Assembly: GCF_000003855.2 (NCBI RefSeq)
Contig: NW_003101680.1
Location: forward strand, 4,805,063-4,869,062
Source of the DNA: Blastomyces gilchristii SLH14081
Taxonomy: Eukaryota; Ascomycota; Eurotiomycetes; Onygenales; Ajellomycetaceae
Direction: 5' to 3'
DNA: 64,000 bases
Part shown: positions 49,233 through 61,552 of the stretch, in pieces
Layout of the letters: each line of letters starts with the position of its first letter
How positions within the stretch are numbered: the first letter of the stretch is position 1
The notes under the pieces: model-generated
Databases searched by the model: none
The model's input: only the letters and a program-made list of their open reading frames with translations
What the model was told of the DNA's origin: nothing
Translations under genes and position numbers: made by a program

Positions 49233-50029
49233 TGCTAGAAAGGCGGAGGTTGTTTTTTCCGTACCGTTTATTGTGATGGTCTCTTACTCGGTTTTGAGGT
49301 GTTGTATTCTTTTTTTTCCGCTAGTGGGAGAGTGAATAGAATAATATTTTTGAAAAAAAGGAAGGGAGCTTAATATTAATATATGCCATGGTGGACATTG
49401 GTGGTTCGAAATATGTCTCTGTCCTGATAGGCATGGGTGTGGATTCGAGTTTACCTTTTCGGAAGGAGAAGTTATACATACATAAGATGCTATTCTATCC
49501 ATTGGCAATATGAGAAGAACTGGTAGTCAATTACCCTTTTTTTTTCTCCCTCGAGTAGCCTCTATACATGTTCAGTCGGCGCCTCTCCACCTAGCGTGAG
49601 ATATTAGGGGCCCTCAAGTTCCCCATACAACGGCTTTCTCTCGTGTAACTCGGTTTGAAGAAAATCGCATTATCATACAGACATTATTATGGTATCATAT
49701 AGTTAATAACTACCCAACGAGGCCGGAAACAAACCAAAAGAAAAGAAAAGAAAGAAAAAAAAAAAAGGGGGGGGAAAGAAATGATATATCGGTATAGCGC
49801 GATTCATGAACAATAAATCAACCGGAACAAAACATACACCAAACATTATCCGTGCATAAATATCGTATTAGATGCTTTAAGTTCAACTGTAACTATCTTT
49901 AACTTTAACCTTCCACTCCGTGTCTACCGGAACCGAAACCGAAACGCCCGAAAGGAAAGCCGAAACCCAGAAAAATTGAAGATGGGGAGAGAGAAGAGAT
50001 AGTACGGGCGTGTTTGATTGTCGAGAATA
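49233..50029. other. Intergenic, convergent 3' ends
   Basis: 797 bp between the stop codons of the proline-rich protein and the Rrt8-like gene. An A/G homopolymer tract lies at 49736-49780. No gene is visible. Confidence 0.6.
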
Positions 50030-51052
50030 TTATGGAAGAGTGCGATATTCACTATGACGTCCTGCCTCTGCGCGCTCGATGGCTATCCGCCGACGTCTCT
50101 CAAAATCGGCTGCCCATAGAGCCGAACCGGCGGCGGTGGTGAGAAGGAAAAACATGGAGAGCATGGGGATCAGTTGCAGGATTAAGGCAACTGTTCCGAA
50201 CCTGTGGATGTATTTGATGTTAGGGGGGGGGGTTGGAGCAAGTGAATCTAGATTTCCGAGGGACTAACCATGTATACCGAATCCTCCTTTTTGCCACGAA
50301 CTTCTTCCTTTCATTCTTATTAAACCCTCTTAATTCAAAATACCTCCAATGTTGCAACGGCCCCGCACGATAGCCTGCTAGGATCAGAAACATCGGTGTC
50401 CCAGCCACGGGCACAAAGTTAAGCGGCAGCAGAACGATAAACTCCACAATCTGCCGCACCGAGAAGGGCGCATATATGGCACTAGTAATCGGCTTACCCA
50501 GCCTTTGCATTGGATTTAGCGATAGAGCAGCATCCCCGCTGCCGTTCCCATCACCGTCGCCATCCCCGCCTTGACTCTGGTCTGCTCGAGGATGTATGGC
50601 CCGCGAGGTAGCGACCAGGTCTTCTTCACCCTGGCTTATTAGAACGGCATCAAAGACATCAACGAGCGTCTCATCGACGAAGAAGGCTTCGAAGAGTATT
50701 TGGACGATTGCGGCGCCTTCTCCCAGGACGAGGAAGAGTCCATTTACCCAGGCGCCGCTACCTTGGAAGATGGCGAGAAAGGCAACTTGTGGGAGATAGG
50801 TGAGGGTGAATAGGAGGGTATAAATGAAAGCAGAGAGGAGGGAGATGGAGAGTAGTCGTGCACGGAACAGAGGCCATAGGAAAGGATGGGAGATAAAGAA
50901 TATTATGCCCTGGTTGTAAATAAAGTTGTTAGCAGTATACCTAGGCAGTAATCCAACGCCCAGGTGATAAAGCTGGGGGAGAGCTTGGGGATGGTGTTTA
51001 CTCGTAAAGGATAGAGCCAAGATGCCTGACTCAGGCTAAAGAACGAAGCCAT
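50030..51052 (-). CDS. Rrt8/EI24-like multipass membrane protein
   Basis: Exons 51052-51002, 50909-50269 and 50201-50030 give 287 aa. The start ATG at 51052 requires a 92-bp first intron (GTAAAC...TGCTAAC...CAG), which also removes an in-frame stop. The protein has four or so hydrophobic segments (FLWPLFRARLLSISLLSAFIY; VEFIVLLPLNFVPVAGTP; LILQLIPMLSMFFLLTTAAG). It shares the PLNFVPVAGTP and HWRYFELRG signatures with the fungal Rrt8/Lds family (EI24 fold), linked in yeast to lipid droplets and the spore wall. A Gly/Asp-rich loop (about residues 120-135) is acidic. It is the last gene before the right transposon block. Confidence 0.82.
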
Positions 51053-51298
51053 CAACTTTCTCTTTTTTTTTTTTTTTTTTCTTTCGCGTTAAGACATGAG
51101 TGAGTCGTCCATGACAGTTGGTCTTTGTATCTACTTTGCGATAGTTGGTTGATGCTATGTTCATCGTTCACGCAGTCGGCATCATCAACTATGACGGAGG
51201 TTGGAATAGACTGGACGTTTGCCAAGAAGGAACTCGGCTACTTTAGATCTAGCGCCATCTGATATCAATTTAAGGTTAAAAATCTTGGAGGATAACGT

Positions 51299-51391
51299 TG
51301 TTGTGTTGTATTGTAATCTAACTACGCGAGTTACACTAAATGAATAGGTTGGGGTGGCACGTGACTAGGGTAGGTGTAGTAATCACCAACA
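51299..51391 (-). repeat. Short 3' LTR of Ty1/copia element
   Basis: It starts TGTTG and ends CAACA, followed at 51392-51400 by CCCCCCCTT, the complement of a polypurine tract AAGGGGGGG. Copia coding sequence follows directly on the minus strand. The start could also be 51304. The LTR keeps CG, CC and GG although the adjoining coding part is heavily mutated. Confidence 0.75.
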
Positions 51392-52335
51392 CCCCCCCTT
51401 GCTACATCTTTTGAAAATGCAATAATAATTAATTACATTAATCAGACCCTGATTTCCTTATTAGGAAAGGCATTCATACAGTAATAACTGTAAAAATTAA
51501 GAAATACATACAAAATTCACTGATTCACTGTATTATTATTATCATTCAATTATTTCTTTTTAATCTCTTTCAAATCAATTCTTTTGATAAAATCTTCAAA
51601 TGCAGGCTTTGTCAGTAACTTGATAAGTCTGTCAGCTATATTTACTGTAGAATTAATATGTTTTATCATGATTTCCTCTTTTTCAATTAAGTTGCAGAGA
51701 ATATAATATCTAATCTTGATATAATGTGATCTTTGTATTAAGAATTCCTCCTTTACTAGATCAATTGCTCTCTTATTATCAACTTATAAATGCAAGTATA
51801 TTTTTGCTTTTTCATCATTCATTAACTCAGTGTTATATAACATATTATTCAATCAGATTATCTCACAAGCTATCTTACTAACTGTAATATATTCAGCTTC
51901 TGTGATTGATTTGATAATAGATGTCTGTCTCTATAACTGTCATGAGATTAGTGACTCATTAATCAATATAACATAGTCAGTAGTTGATTTATATTGAGAA
52001 TTCACTCTTACTCAGTTCAAATCACAGTATATTACAGAACTCAGGCCATCTTCTATCTTCTTCTTATACAATATATCATGGTTTTTCATCTTCTTGACAT
52101 AATATAGAACATGCTTCAATGCTGCTCAACATGCTTTGTATGAATATAAGTTAAAATGTGAGAGATAGTTAACTGTGAATATCAGATCTGACTGACTGCT
52201 TGAGATTAAATACTGTAATAATCTCAATTCTTGATAATATCTCATAGCTGTAAAGTTATCATTCAATTCTCTTCTCTTATCAGGTGAGAATTTCAGTTAT
52301 ATATCAGCTGTTATTGAGATGTCAGCTGAATTTAT

Positions 52336-52340
52336 CTTAT
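52336..52340. repeat. Target-site duplication CTTAT of gypsy-B (left)
   Basis: CTTAT is repeated at 60133-60137, directly outside two 533-bp LTRs. Confidence 0.9.
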
Positions 52341-52873
52341 TATCATGCTCCCGGCCGCGCCAAGGTTCTGTTGCGGTTCCACACAGCTCATTGATTTCAT
52401 GCGGATGATTTCATCTTATTCAAACCAGTTTTCAATCACTCTATGATATTATTTAAATATATTATAGAAAGATCTGATTGATGAATATAAGAACCCTGCT
52501 TCTATATAAGATCAGTAGATTACTCTTTCTTGATAATAAGATGCTGCTGAGATATCACTCCAGCTATTCTTGCTTATAAAATGAGAGAAGAATATTCACT
52601 CATTATCTATATAGAATAGCTAGATGCTGGCTTCTTATTAAAGAAGTCAGTAATTCATTTTTCTTCTACTGAAATATATACAAGAGTTACTGCATATCTT
52701 ATATAATCTTCTTAGTATACTAAGTATCACATCTGTGATATTCTCATAATAACTCTGTAGTCTATAAGCTCACTATTCAAGCAAGATAGTTAAGCTCACT
52801 TATACAGCTTCTCAAACAACTATCTCTACATGATATTAGTAACTAGTTATCACTTCAGCTTCATTATATTACA
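52341..52873 (+). repeat. gypsy-B 5' LTR
   Basis: 533 bp, starting TATCATGCTCCC and ending TTACA. It aligns end to end with 59600-60132. Confidence 0.92.
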
Positions 52874-52999
52874 ATTCAAATTACTTAACCTGATTATATG
52901 TTTGAATCAGTTGAGCTTTAACAGACTAATATAATCTTATACATCTATACTGAGACTGATCTGATCTCACTCTCTGAAGAAAACACTACATTATTCTCT

Positions 53000-54180
53000 A
53001 GAGTGTGTACATCTCTATCTCAGCAGAAATCTGAGATTTCTGAAATCACTGTATATTTTAACATAAGCTCTTCAACTGCTCTATTATCACTGCAGTCTCT
53101 ACATATCTATATCTATTATGAAGATAGAGAGATTAAGATCAGAGATTCTTCAAGATATAAGAAAAATATCTTGTCTGAATTTCACAGCTTTATCTGTACT
53201 CTTGAACAGAAATTCCGCCTTAATCTGAGTCAGTATAATACTCATAAGATATAAGTAATATATATTATCAATCTTCTTGAAGATATCTCTGCAACTACTT
53301 GAGTCATTAAGAAGAGAAAGCTTAAGTATATCAATACTATTATAACTTGAAAAGAATTCAAGAACTTTCTACTGAATCAAATCAAAGATTACTGCAACTG
53401 CAGCTTTATAGTAGCACAGCAGTTCAACTTATTATATTAATAAGATAATGAGAATTCTTTCAATTTCAATATAAAATTTGAAGAATATTGAGAGAAATTG
53501 ACTGATAATTTAAATCAATTAAAAACACAGCTTTATCTTATGAAGCTGACTTACAAGATGTGAATAATAATATTATAATATCAGAGTTCATTAATTAATT
53601 ATACTGAGCTTGTTAATCTGACTTTCTGAATCTATTTGAATAATCAATTCTCTGAGAAAAAGATTAATAAAATCTCTTCTAAGTAACTGATAACAGAATC
53701 TAAACAGCACTGTGATAGCTTCAGTGTAGAGAAAGTAAAGAAGAATTCTAAGTATTCTAATTCTTCACTCACTGCAAAGAAATATCAAAAAAGATTTGAT
53801 AAAGATCTCTATTTCAACTATAAAGCTGATAATCACTATATCAGTGATTATAAGAAGTCAAAGAAGAGAAGAAACTGAGAAAATATCTTCTTAAAGTTAA
53901 CTTCTCTTCTGATAAATATATCTGTGAAAGATAAAGAAGAGAAAGAAATGAAGAATTAATAATTCTTATATCTTCAAGTTCATGTTATAATCACAATGCA
54001 TATTTTAAATGAGAAGATATTAGTGAGATGTCTACTTGACTTCAGAGTAAATGTTAACTTCATATTCTATTTCTTTTCTTTGATAAAGAATTGAAAGAAG
54101 ATAGATTCATCAGATTATGTGAAATTTACTGATAAAACAAAATATTATCATTTTAACATAATTCAAGTGAAGTGTGTGAC
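53000..54180 (+). pseudogene. gypsy-B gag and protease remnant
   Basis: An 83-codon frame at 53003-53254 belongs to gag. At 53810-53851 the zinc knuckle keeps its spacing, but all three cysteines are Tyr codons (Y-x2-Y-x4-H-x4-Y), as G-to-A change of TGY codons would give. A CLLDF protease-like segment follows near 54040. Confidence 0.7.
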
Positions 54181-54699
54181 TACAGACTCAGAAGAAATCT
54201 TCAAGAAAAGCAGTCTGCTTCTTCACACAGTTAATATTATAGATGAGAATATTATTCTAGATCTTCTGTAATTGAGAGAAAACAATTCTCTCATTGACTG
54301 AGTCACTTAGATGTGATGATATCATCTCACTGATGAAGAGACAGTGATAGAGAAATTTAAAGAGTTTCATCAGAAGAATCTTAAGAAAAAGATTGAGTTA
54401 ATATACTGTGTAGCAGATGACTGAGACTTGAGAATAGGTGAAGAAGCTATCACTCTCACTGCAAGATTAGCAGCAGTATCTGTTATTAAAGACAGATATA
54501 TACAACATCTCTTTACAGATTTTAAGAATGTCTTTTCAGAAAGAAAAGCAGCAAAGTTTCCTGATATCAAGATATAATATAAGATTCATCTTAAAGATGA
54601 TATAATAGCACTGTACAGATCTCTTTATAACTTATCTGTAAAGAAATTGAATATTCTGCATAAATATCTTAAGAAAGTATAATCAAAGAACTGAATATA

Positions 54700-56000
54700 T
54701 TTATCAAAGAGTTCAGCAGAAGTATCTATACTCTTTATACTTAAGAAGAATGATAGACTATGTCTATACATAGACTACAGAGACCTCAATAAGATGACAG
54801 TTAAGAATTACTATTCATTACTGTTAATTAACAAGATGATCAATTAATTATCTGAAGTAAAGATGTTCTCAAAGATTGATATACAGAATGTCTATCATAG
54901 AATCAGGGTTAATAAAGACAATGTTTGAAAAACAGCTTTTTATACTAAGTACAGCAATTTTGAATATCTTGTTTTATCTTTTGATCTTTGTAACACTTCA
55001 GTCATCTTTCAGATCTATATAAATAAGGCACTGTGAGGTCTTGTCAATGTCTTCTGCATAGTATATCTGAATAACATTCTAATCTTCTTAAAATCAGAGA
55101 AAGAATATGATACTCATATTCAAGAAGTGTTGAGTCACTTGAGACAGTATTAACTCTATATAAATACTGAAAAATGCTTATTCTACATGCAGGAGATTGA
55201 TTTCTTAGATTATATTATTGAGATAAACAGCATTTCAATGAACAGAAGCTGAGTCTCTGTCATTGAGAACTGATCAGCATCATGAATGTATCACAAGATA
55301 CAGATGTTTCTGAGATTTGTGAATTTCTATAGACAATTCATCTATACATATTCATAGATTACTGTCTCTCTTACAGATCTATTAAAGAGAAGTGTGAAAG
55401 ATAGAAAAACAGAACTGTTTATTCTCACTCAAGACATTATACAGGTATTTGCAGAATTGAAACAAGCTTTCACAGATATTATAATACTGAATCACTTTAA
55501 TCTCAACTTATTCAGTCAGTGTAAGACTGATGCATTCAAGAATGAGATCTGTGAAATCTTTTCACAGTTGACACTGAAGACCTTTCAACATTGAAAGAAT
55601 CAGAGAATAATCACTTCTAAGAAAATAGATAATGAATTGTCTGTGAGAGAAGACTTTTTCACAGAGTCTATAAGACACTGTGAATGAAGATTAGTGATCT
55701 TCTTCTTCAAGAAGTTATCACTCACACAGAGAAGATATGATACTCATAATTAGAAGATGTTAGTAATTGTCAAATTCTTTAAGATCTAGTGACATTATCT
55801 TCAAAGTAGTAAGTACTCAGTGTAAGTTCTCACTGATCATGCAAATCTGCATTACTTCTTAACAACAAAGAGCTTGACAGAATATCAAGTCAGATGAGTG
55901 AAGCTGCTTTCAGAGTATAATTTCTATATCTGATACTGTTCAGATCAGCTTAATCTCACTAACACACTGTTTAAACAGTCTGATTATAATATTGTTAATA
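54700..56000 (+). pseudogene. gypsy-B reverse transcriptase and RNase H remnant
   Basis: DYRDLNKMTV opens the RT near 54773. The catalytic box reads YLNNIL near 55064, where two Asp codons are changed. FYRQFIY lies near 55327. RNase H follows, with LTDHANLHYF near 55830. Expected Trp positions are TGA stops. It is clearly inactive. Confidence 0.85.
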
Positions 56001-56399
56001 CAGAGAAGAATTCTATAAAAGAATCTCTGTCATCACTGTAGAAGAAGTTAACTGCAGAGAGTTGAGATTCTCTGAAGCTCAGAAACAGCATTAGTAAGAC
56101 AGCTATATAACTTAGTATAGAAGGTAAAAGAAAACTCAGATCTCTGCAGAGAACTGACACTGAAGATCATGAGCTTCTCATATTATATCTTACAATTATT
56201 GAATTGACAAAAAATGAAACAGTTTACAATCTTTCAACTCAACTACTTTTGAAATTCATTAATAAGTTATAGAAGAGAAACATCTCTACTGTAGCTTAAA
56301 TTCAGAAGTTGAAGAAGAAAGAATTCAGTTTAAACTTGAAAGAGATAGACTCTGAGCAGAGCAGTACTGCTAAGAAATCAAGTCACTGATAACTAGAAG

Positions 56400-57780
56400 A
56401 ATGTGAACTTCTACTGCTGAATAATTCAGTCTTTATCTCTTGTAGTAGAGCAGTGTGTCAGAAGTTATTGAGAATTTATTATAATAATTCTCATACAGAA
56501 CACTTCAGATTAGAGAAGACTGAGAAGCTTCTAAAATATAAATATATTTAAAACAAGCTTCAGACAGATATCAAAGAGTATATTGAGACTTGTAATATCT
56601 GTTAAAAAATAAAGATCTCATAGTATAAGTAATACAGTGAGTTGATATTACTGCCTGTTTTAAAGAGCTCATGACAGAATCTATTAATGAATTTCATAGT
56701 TGATCTGTCAAAGTCAACAAGAGTCAAAGAATATGACTTAATTTTGATCATTATTAATCACTTCACAAAGATAATCAGATATATTTCTACTTATAAAAAG
56801 ATTAAAGCCTCTGAATTAACTGATCTGTTTTTAAATATCATTATTTATAATCACAGTGCTCTGAAATTATTAATAATAGATTAAGAATCTCTCTTCATCA
56901 GTAAATACTGATCAGCTTTTTACTATCATCTTATAATAAGATATCTTCTCAGTATTACATTTCATCTGCAGACAGATGATCAGACTGAACACTAGAATCA
57001 GACACTAGAACAGCATCTTCAAGTATTCTATTCATATTATCAGAATAATTGACTTAAACATCTTTTAATTATCAAATTCATATATAACAATATAAAGAAT
57101 ATAATCTTAAAGATATCTTCTTTCTATACTTATTATAAATATAATTCTTCATTACTCAGTGATGTTGTGAATAACATTTTAAAGAGAGAGATAGACAGTC
57201 AGAATGTTAAATAGATACAGAGAACAGAGTATCTCTCAGTATCAGAAGTAAAAGTGAGATTGAAACTTTTGAACAAAATTCATGAGAAGATGATAAAAAG
57301 CATTCATTATACTCAGAAGTAGTAGATAAAATACTATAATTAAAAACATCTTTCAATGAAGTTCTTAATAGAGAATCAAGTACTACTTTCAGCAAAGAAT
57401 ATCAAGACAATGAGATTATATAAGAAGCTCAGTGAGCAGTGACTAGAATCTTTCTCAGTAATAAGAGTGATAAGTAAGCAGGTATATAAGTTAAAATTAC
57501 TTATAGAATTAAAATCAATTCATTCTGTTTTTCATATTTTCTATTTGAAGCTCTATAAGTAATGCTCTGAGACAGAGCTGTCTCAGTCAGATAATATTGA
57601 GATTGAGAGTAATACTGAATATCTTATGAAGAAAATATTGAATAAGTAAATATATTACAGCAAGCTTCAATATCTTATGAAATGAGAAGATTATTTATTA
57701 TCAGAGAATTTATGAAAATCACTTGAGTATTTGAAAAATACTGAGAAAGAGATTGTAAGCTATGAGACAGTTAGTAGAGA
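56400..57780 (+). pseudogene. gypsy-B integrase and chromodomain remnant
   Basis: An HHCC zinc-binding block lies at about 56470-56610 (ends TCNIC). The core begins NFIVDL at 56690, within a 65-codon open frame. Near 57660-57770, KLQYLMKWEDYL-type sequence, with its second Trp position a stop, is a chromodomain, which targets such elements to heterochromatin. Confidence 0.8.
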
Positions 57781-57829
57781 CTGTCTTATTATATATCAGA
57801 GATATTGAGTAAGAAATGCTGCTTAAGAC

Positions 57830-59580
57830 TTCTCATTTTTTCTCAAAGAGTTTTTAGAGATAATCTCATAGTGATGAGTCAGTATCTTATAAGCTCTGTA
57901 GCACTCTTCTTCTATTTTCTCTCAAAGAGTTTTTTAGAAGTTTAATAAGACTACACAAGTGTAAAATTCCTGAAGCAGTTAATAAGAAAAGAAAGAAATA
58001 TTTGAAATCAATAAAAATTAATATTATCAACTTATAGACTGCTGCTATTCTAATAGAGCTGCAGCCTACTGAAAAAGTAAAAAGAAGAAACTTCAGAGTC
58101 TACTTATCAACAATCACACTCTCATTAAACTCATTCTTCATCATTGAAGTCTTCAGCACTAGCATCTTTATCTGTCAAGAAGTTAGTACTGTAGTATCAC
58201 AGAGAAGCATGCTGTAGAAGAGTATAAGAGATGCTTAAAGTATTAACTTATCAATTTATAAAACATCTCAGTCATCTGCTTTAATTGAAGCAAGATTCTC
58301 TTCAATCAGTAATTAATCTCTATAACACTTTCAACAGCAGTGTTAACTAATCTCTTCTTAAGATCAGTTATTCTGAGATGTTTTTTTATCTCAGAGATTC
58401 ACACTTTCATCTTCTTTTATAGATAAGCAAGAGGAATCTCTTCAGTCTTGACAGAATTTATTAACACTTGAAGCTTCAAGATTCTCACTCTATACTGCTT
58501 AAGCATCTAGACTTCTAGTCAGAGCTGATATAACATCTTTCTATGAGATAATACTTACAGAGAGATAGAAGTTGTTGTTACAGATATAACAGAAATAATA
58601 GAAGTGAGAGAAGAAATAGATGTATAAAATCTCTTTCTTCTTCAGCTGCTTGATGCAGTGTAGACAAGTAACAGTGTCAGTCAGAGATTATATCAGAGTC
58701 TCTTCACAGAGAGAGAATGAAGAAACTATAAGACTCTGCAGACTCAATCTAGTAGCAGCCTGAGCAGGGCTCAGACATGCTGTGAAAGAGAAACTATGAA
58801 TTGAGCTTCTTGAAGTCACTGTCTTCAGAATCAAGCTCTTCTCAGATTTCTCTCTGAATGATCACACAGAGTCATACATCACTGTATTGACTGGAAGAAG
58901 AAGCGGCGTCACAACAGTGATGAAGAGAGCAGAGAACAGACTAGATACAGACACACCAGCCGGCAGAAGGAATAACATCTCACTGCAAGGCACAGCAACT
59001 ATCATCACAGCTGTAAGAGAAGCAGGAGAAGATGTGATAATGAGAGCAGTGCTTCTGTGACTCATTGATATCATCATCTCCAACCTGGCTTTCTTGACAG
59101 TCACAGAGGCTGCAGCTGCATCACAAAGATATTTACTCACTAGAAAACATCAGAATAAGTCCCTTATTGTCTCTCAAGAATGATGCTCTCATGCACTCAC
59201 TATTATAGATGAGAGAGGGGGAGAAAAATATGTCACAGAGAGAAGAGATCTTTTCAAAAAATCCTGTCACTACTGTTAGCTTTGTCTCTAAAACACATCA
59301 CTTTTACAGAGAATTTCATATATAGAACAGAATATATTAAGAGATCTGTAAGTTACTTATTAACTACATTTTTCACATTTCAAATTAATATATAAGAAAC
59401 CTACTTATCACACATTTAATTTGAATAAAGATGAGAAAAGAAAGATCTACACAGTTAGCAGAAAAACTCATCTATTTCTTTATATCATACACAGCATATG
59501 CACTGTTAATCAGTTAATAACTGTTGCTATATAATAAAGATAATTTCTAATTCAGTAATCTTAAGAGCATCAGAACTATG
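57830..59580 (+). other. Extra 3' region of gypsy-B after the chromodomain
   Basis: 1.75 kb between the chromodomain and the polypurine tract. The plus strand has long partially open readings, the best at about 58800-59200, which is also less AT-rich and keeps CG and CC dinucleotides. A 92-codon frame is open on the complement (58862-59140). I recognise no domain; it may be an accessory ORF or untranslated sequence. Confidence 0.4.
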
Positions 59581-59599
59581 CTTTTAAAGAGAAGAGTAT

Positions 59600-60132
59600 T
59601 ATCACACTTCTGATTACATCAAGACCTTATTATGATTTCACACAGCTCATTAATCTCATGCAGATGATTTCATTCTATCTGAACTGATTTTCAATCACTC
59701 TATGATATTATTCAGATATATCATAGAAAGATTTAATTAATAAATATAAAAACCCTGCTTCTATATAAGATCAGCAGATTACTCTTTCTTGATAATAAGA
59801 CACTGCTGAGATATCACTTCAGCTATTCTCACTTATGAAATGAGAGAAAAGTATTCACTTATTGTCTATATAGAATAGCTAGATGCTGGCTTCTCATTAA
59901 AGAAGTCAGTAATTTGTTTTTCTTCTACTGAAATATATACAAGAGTTACTGCATGTCTTATACAATCTTCTTAGTATACTAAGTACCACATCTGTGATAT
60001 TCTCATAATAACTCTGTAGTCTATGAGCTCACTATTCAAGCAAGATAGTCAAGCTCACTTATACAGCTTCTTAAACAACTATCTCTATGTGACATTGCTA
60101 ACTAGCCACCGCTTCGGCTCTGTCACATTACA
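59600..60132 (+). repeat. gypsy-B 3' LTR
   Basis: 533 bp, starting TATCACACTTC and ending CATTACA, then TSD CTTAT (60133-60137). Confidence 0.92.
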
Positions 60133-60137
60133 CTTAT

Positions 60138-61379
60138 TCATGTTAAAATCTTCAAGAATCTTCTTAATATAACAGTTCTGTGTAACTGCTAGATTGCTAT
60201 TTCTCTGATATTTAATCTTCATTTTAAGATATGACTTAGTCTTTTCAACATTCTTTATCTCAAATCTCTTTACAATCTTTCTCAATACTCAGTCTAATTG
60301 CTGTTCTTAAAGTTCTATCACTTAATAATCATTAATATACAATGTCAGATAGATCTTGTAAACAGAGTGATATAGAAATTCATCATCATAAGATGATATC
60401 TTGAATTTCAATGTGATGAGGTGTTTCATTGCTAAGAAATATCATATTCTTACAGCTTACTTCATTTTATATAGACTCTGACAGAGTAGTCTCATCAAGC
60501 TCTTTCTACTGTGCTTAATATCTGTAAGCAGTTGTATATAGATTATCTCATTCTGTAGTAGTATATCATTCAAAAATGTGAATACATAGTCAATTAATTT
60601 GATCTTTCATTCTTTAACAGTTGATATAGTGAATAGACTGTGTAATATAGACTCTAATACCACTGCAGTATATAATCTCATATAATAAATATTCTGCTGT
60701 TGCAAGAACTCTTTAATTACTCAGTGAGCTCTAAAGTGAATAATCTCTCTCTTATTATTGAATTTCTGATTATATACTCATTTATCTATAAAAATATTCA
60801 TTTTCAGAGTCTTCTCAATAATAATATATATCTTCTTCTATTCAAATATCTTAATCTTCTTTTTTATTGTCTTATGTTAATAGTCTCAGTCTGAGCTTCT
60901 TTTGACTTCTGTCAGTATAGTTAGTCAGTTTGTCAGAATACTTAGAACAGAATCATTCTTATTAACAGAATCTTCAGACTCTTTATTTATAACAAGCTGT
61001 ATCTTATCATCTAAAAGATAAATTGAATCAATTGCACTCTCTAAGTTCTCATTGACAATTATCTTTAAAATATCTGACTTTTTCTTTACTAGATGTTATA
61101 GTAAGCAGTGCTGTCATCTCTCTCTGATATTCAGAATGTTCAATTTATTAGACAATTCATTGAATTCTCTCACTGTATTTACAGGTGTATTTGTACTCAT
61201 GTCAAGAGCTTCATTAAATATGATATCTTGTGCAATCTCAAGATGATGTGCAACAGAATCTCACACATGATATTGATGTAATTCTTGATATTCAATCAGC
61301 TGTCATTTCTTGCTATCAGTTCTATTTATGAGCTTATTTAACACTTTCAAATTCTTCTTATAAATCTTGCACTCTCATC
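60138..61379 (-). pseudogene. Copia reverse transcriptase remnant
   Basis: A 66-codon minus-strand frame (60285-60085) reads through conserved copia RT sequence (IVKRFEIKNVEKTKSYL, ILEDFNM) and runs into the gypsy-B LTR. The catalytic box appears as YINDY near 60324-60338. Upstream coding continues to the gypsy-C LTR. Confidence 0.75.
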
Positions 61380-61552
61380 TGTGATTCGGAAGAACATACG
61401 ACCGTTGAATAATAACGCGGCCGCTTCTGAACTTGCTTACGAGTGTAAAGGGGCCATAGCAGCCACTAATTAATTTAGTGTACAATATTACAATATATAA
61501 GAAGCCGGTGTACGCCTGTAATTATACACTGACTTAAGCAACCTTTGAATCA
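61380..61552 (+). repeat. 5' LTR of third gypsy element 'gypsy-C'
   Basis: It starts TGTGATTCGG and ends TTTGAATCA (173 bp). It is defined by comparison with 21268-21424, where similarity starts and stops at the same points. It retains CG and GC-rich blocks (GCGGCCGC at 61420-61427). Confidence 0.78.

Larger units (their letters stand above)
52341..60132 (+). mobile_element. Complete chromodomain Ty3/gypsy element 'gypsy-B'
   Basis: It is 7792 bp with LTRs of identical length (533 bp). The order on the plus strand is gag, protease, RT, RNase H, integrase and chromodomain, followed by about 1.8 kb of further sequence. A polypurine-like AAAGAGAAGAG (59586-59596) precedes the 3' LTR. All open frames are destroyed. 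The 5' LTR is less mutated at its first 50 bases (CCCGGCCGCGCC) than the 3' LTR, where every difference in that block is a transition. Confidence 0.92.
51299..61379 (-). mobile_element. Ty1/copia retrotransposon, split by gypsy-B and cut by gypsy-C
   Basis: The parts are 51299-52335 and 60138-61379, joined when gypsy-B and one copy of its TSD are removed. Minus-strand reading gives copia RT (KRFEIKN... and the catalytic box read YINDY near 60324-60338) in the right part. The left part has the RNase H VDNKRAI segment (about 51770-51800) and the C-terminal ADRLIKLLTKPAFE block (51590-51660). Everything upstream (gag, integrase) lies beyond the gypsy-C insertion, outside the window. All frames are mutated. 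Confidence 0.82.

Noticed and set aside
22000..51300. Secondary-metabolite gene cluster
   Set aside because: The genes are housekeeping or surface proteins; no synthase, tailoring enzyme or cluster regulator is present, and one MFS transporter alone is not enough.
58862..59140. 92-codon minus-strand frame as a gene
   Set aside because: It lies inside gypsy-B, has no recognised domain, and the plus strand is also nearly open there.
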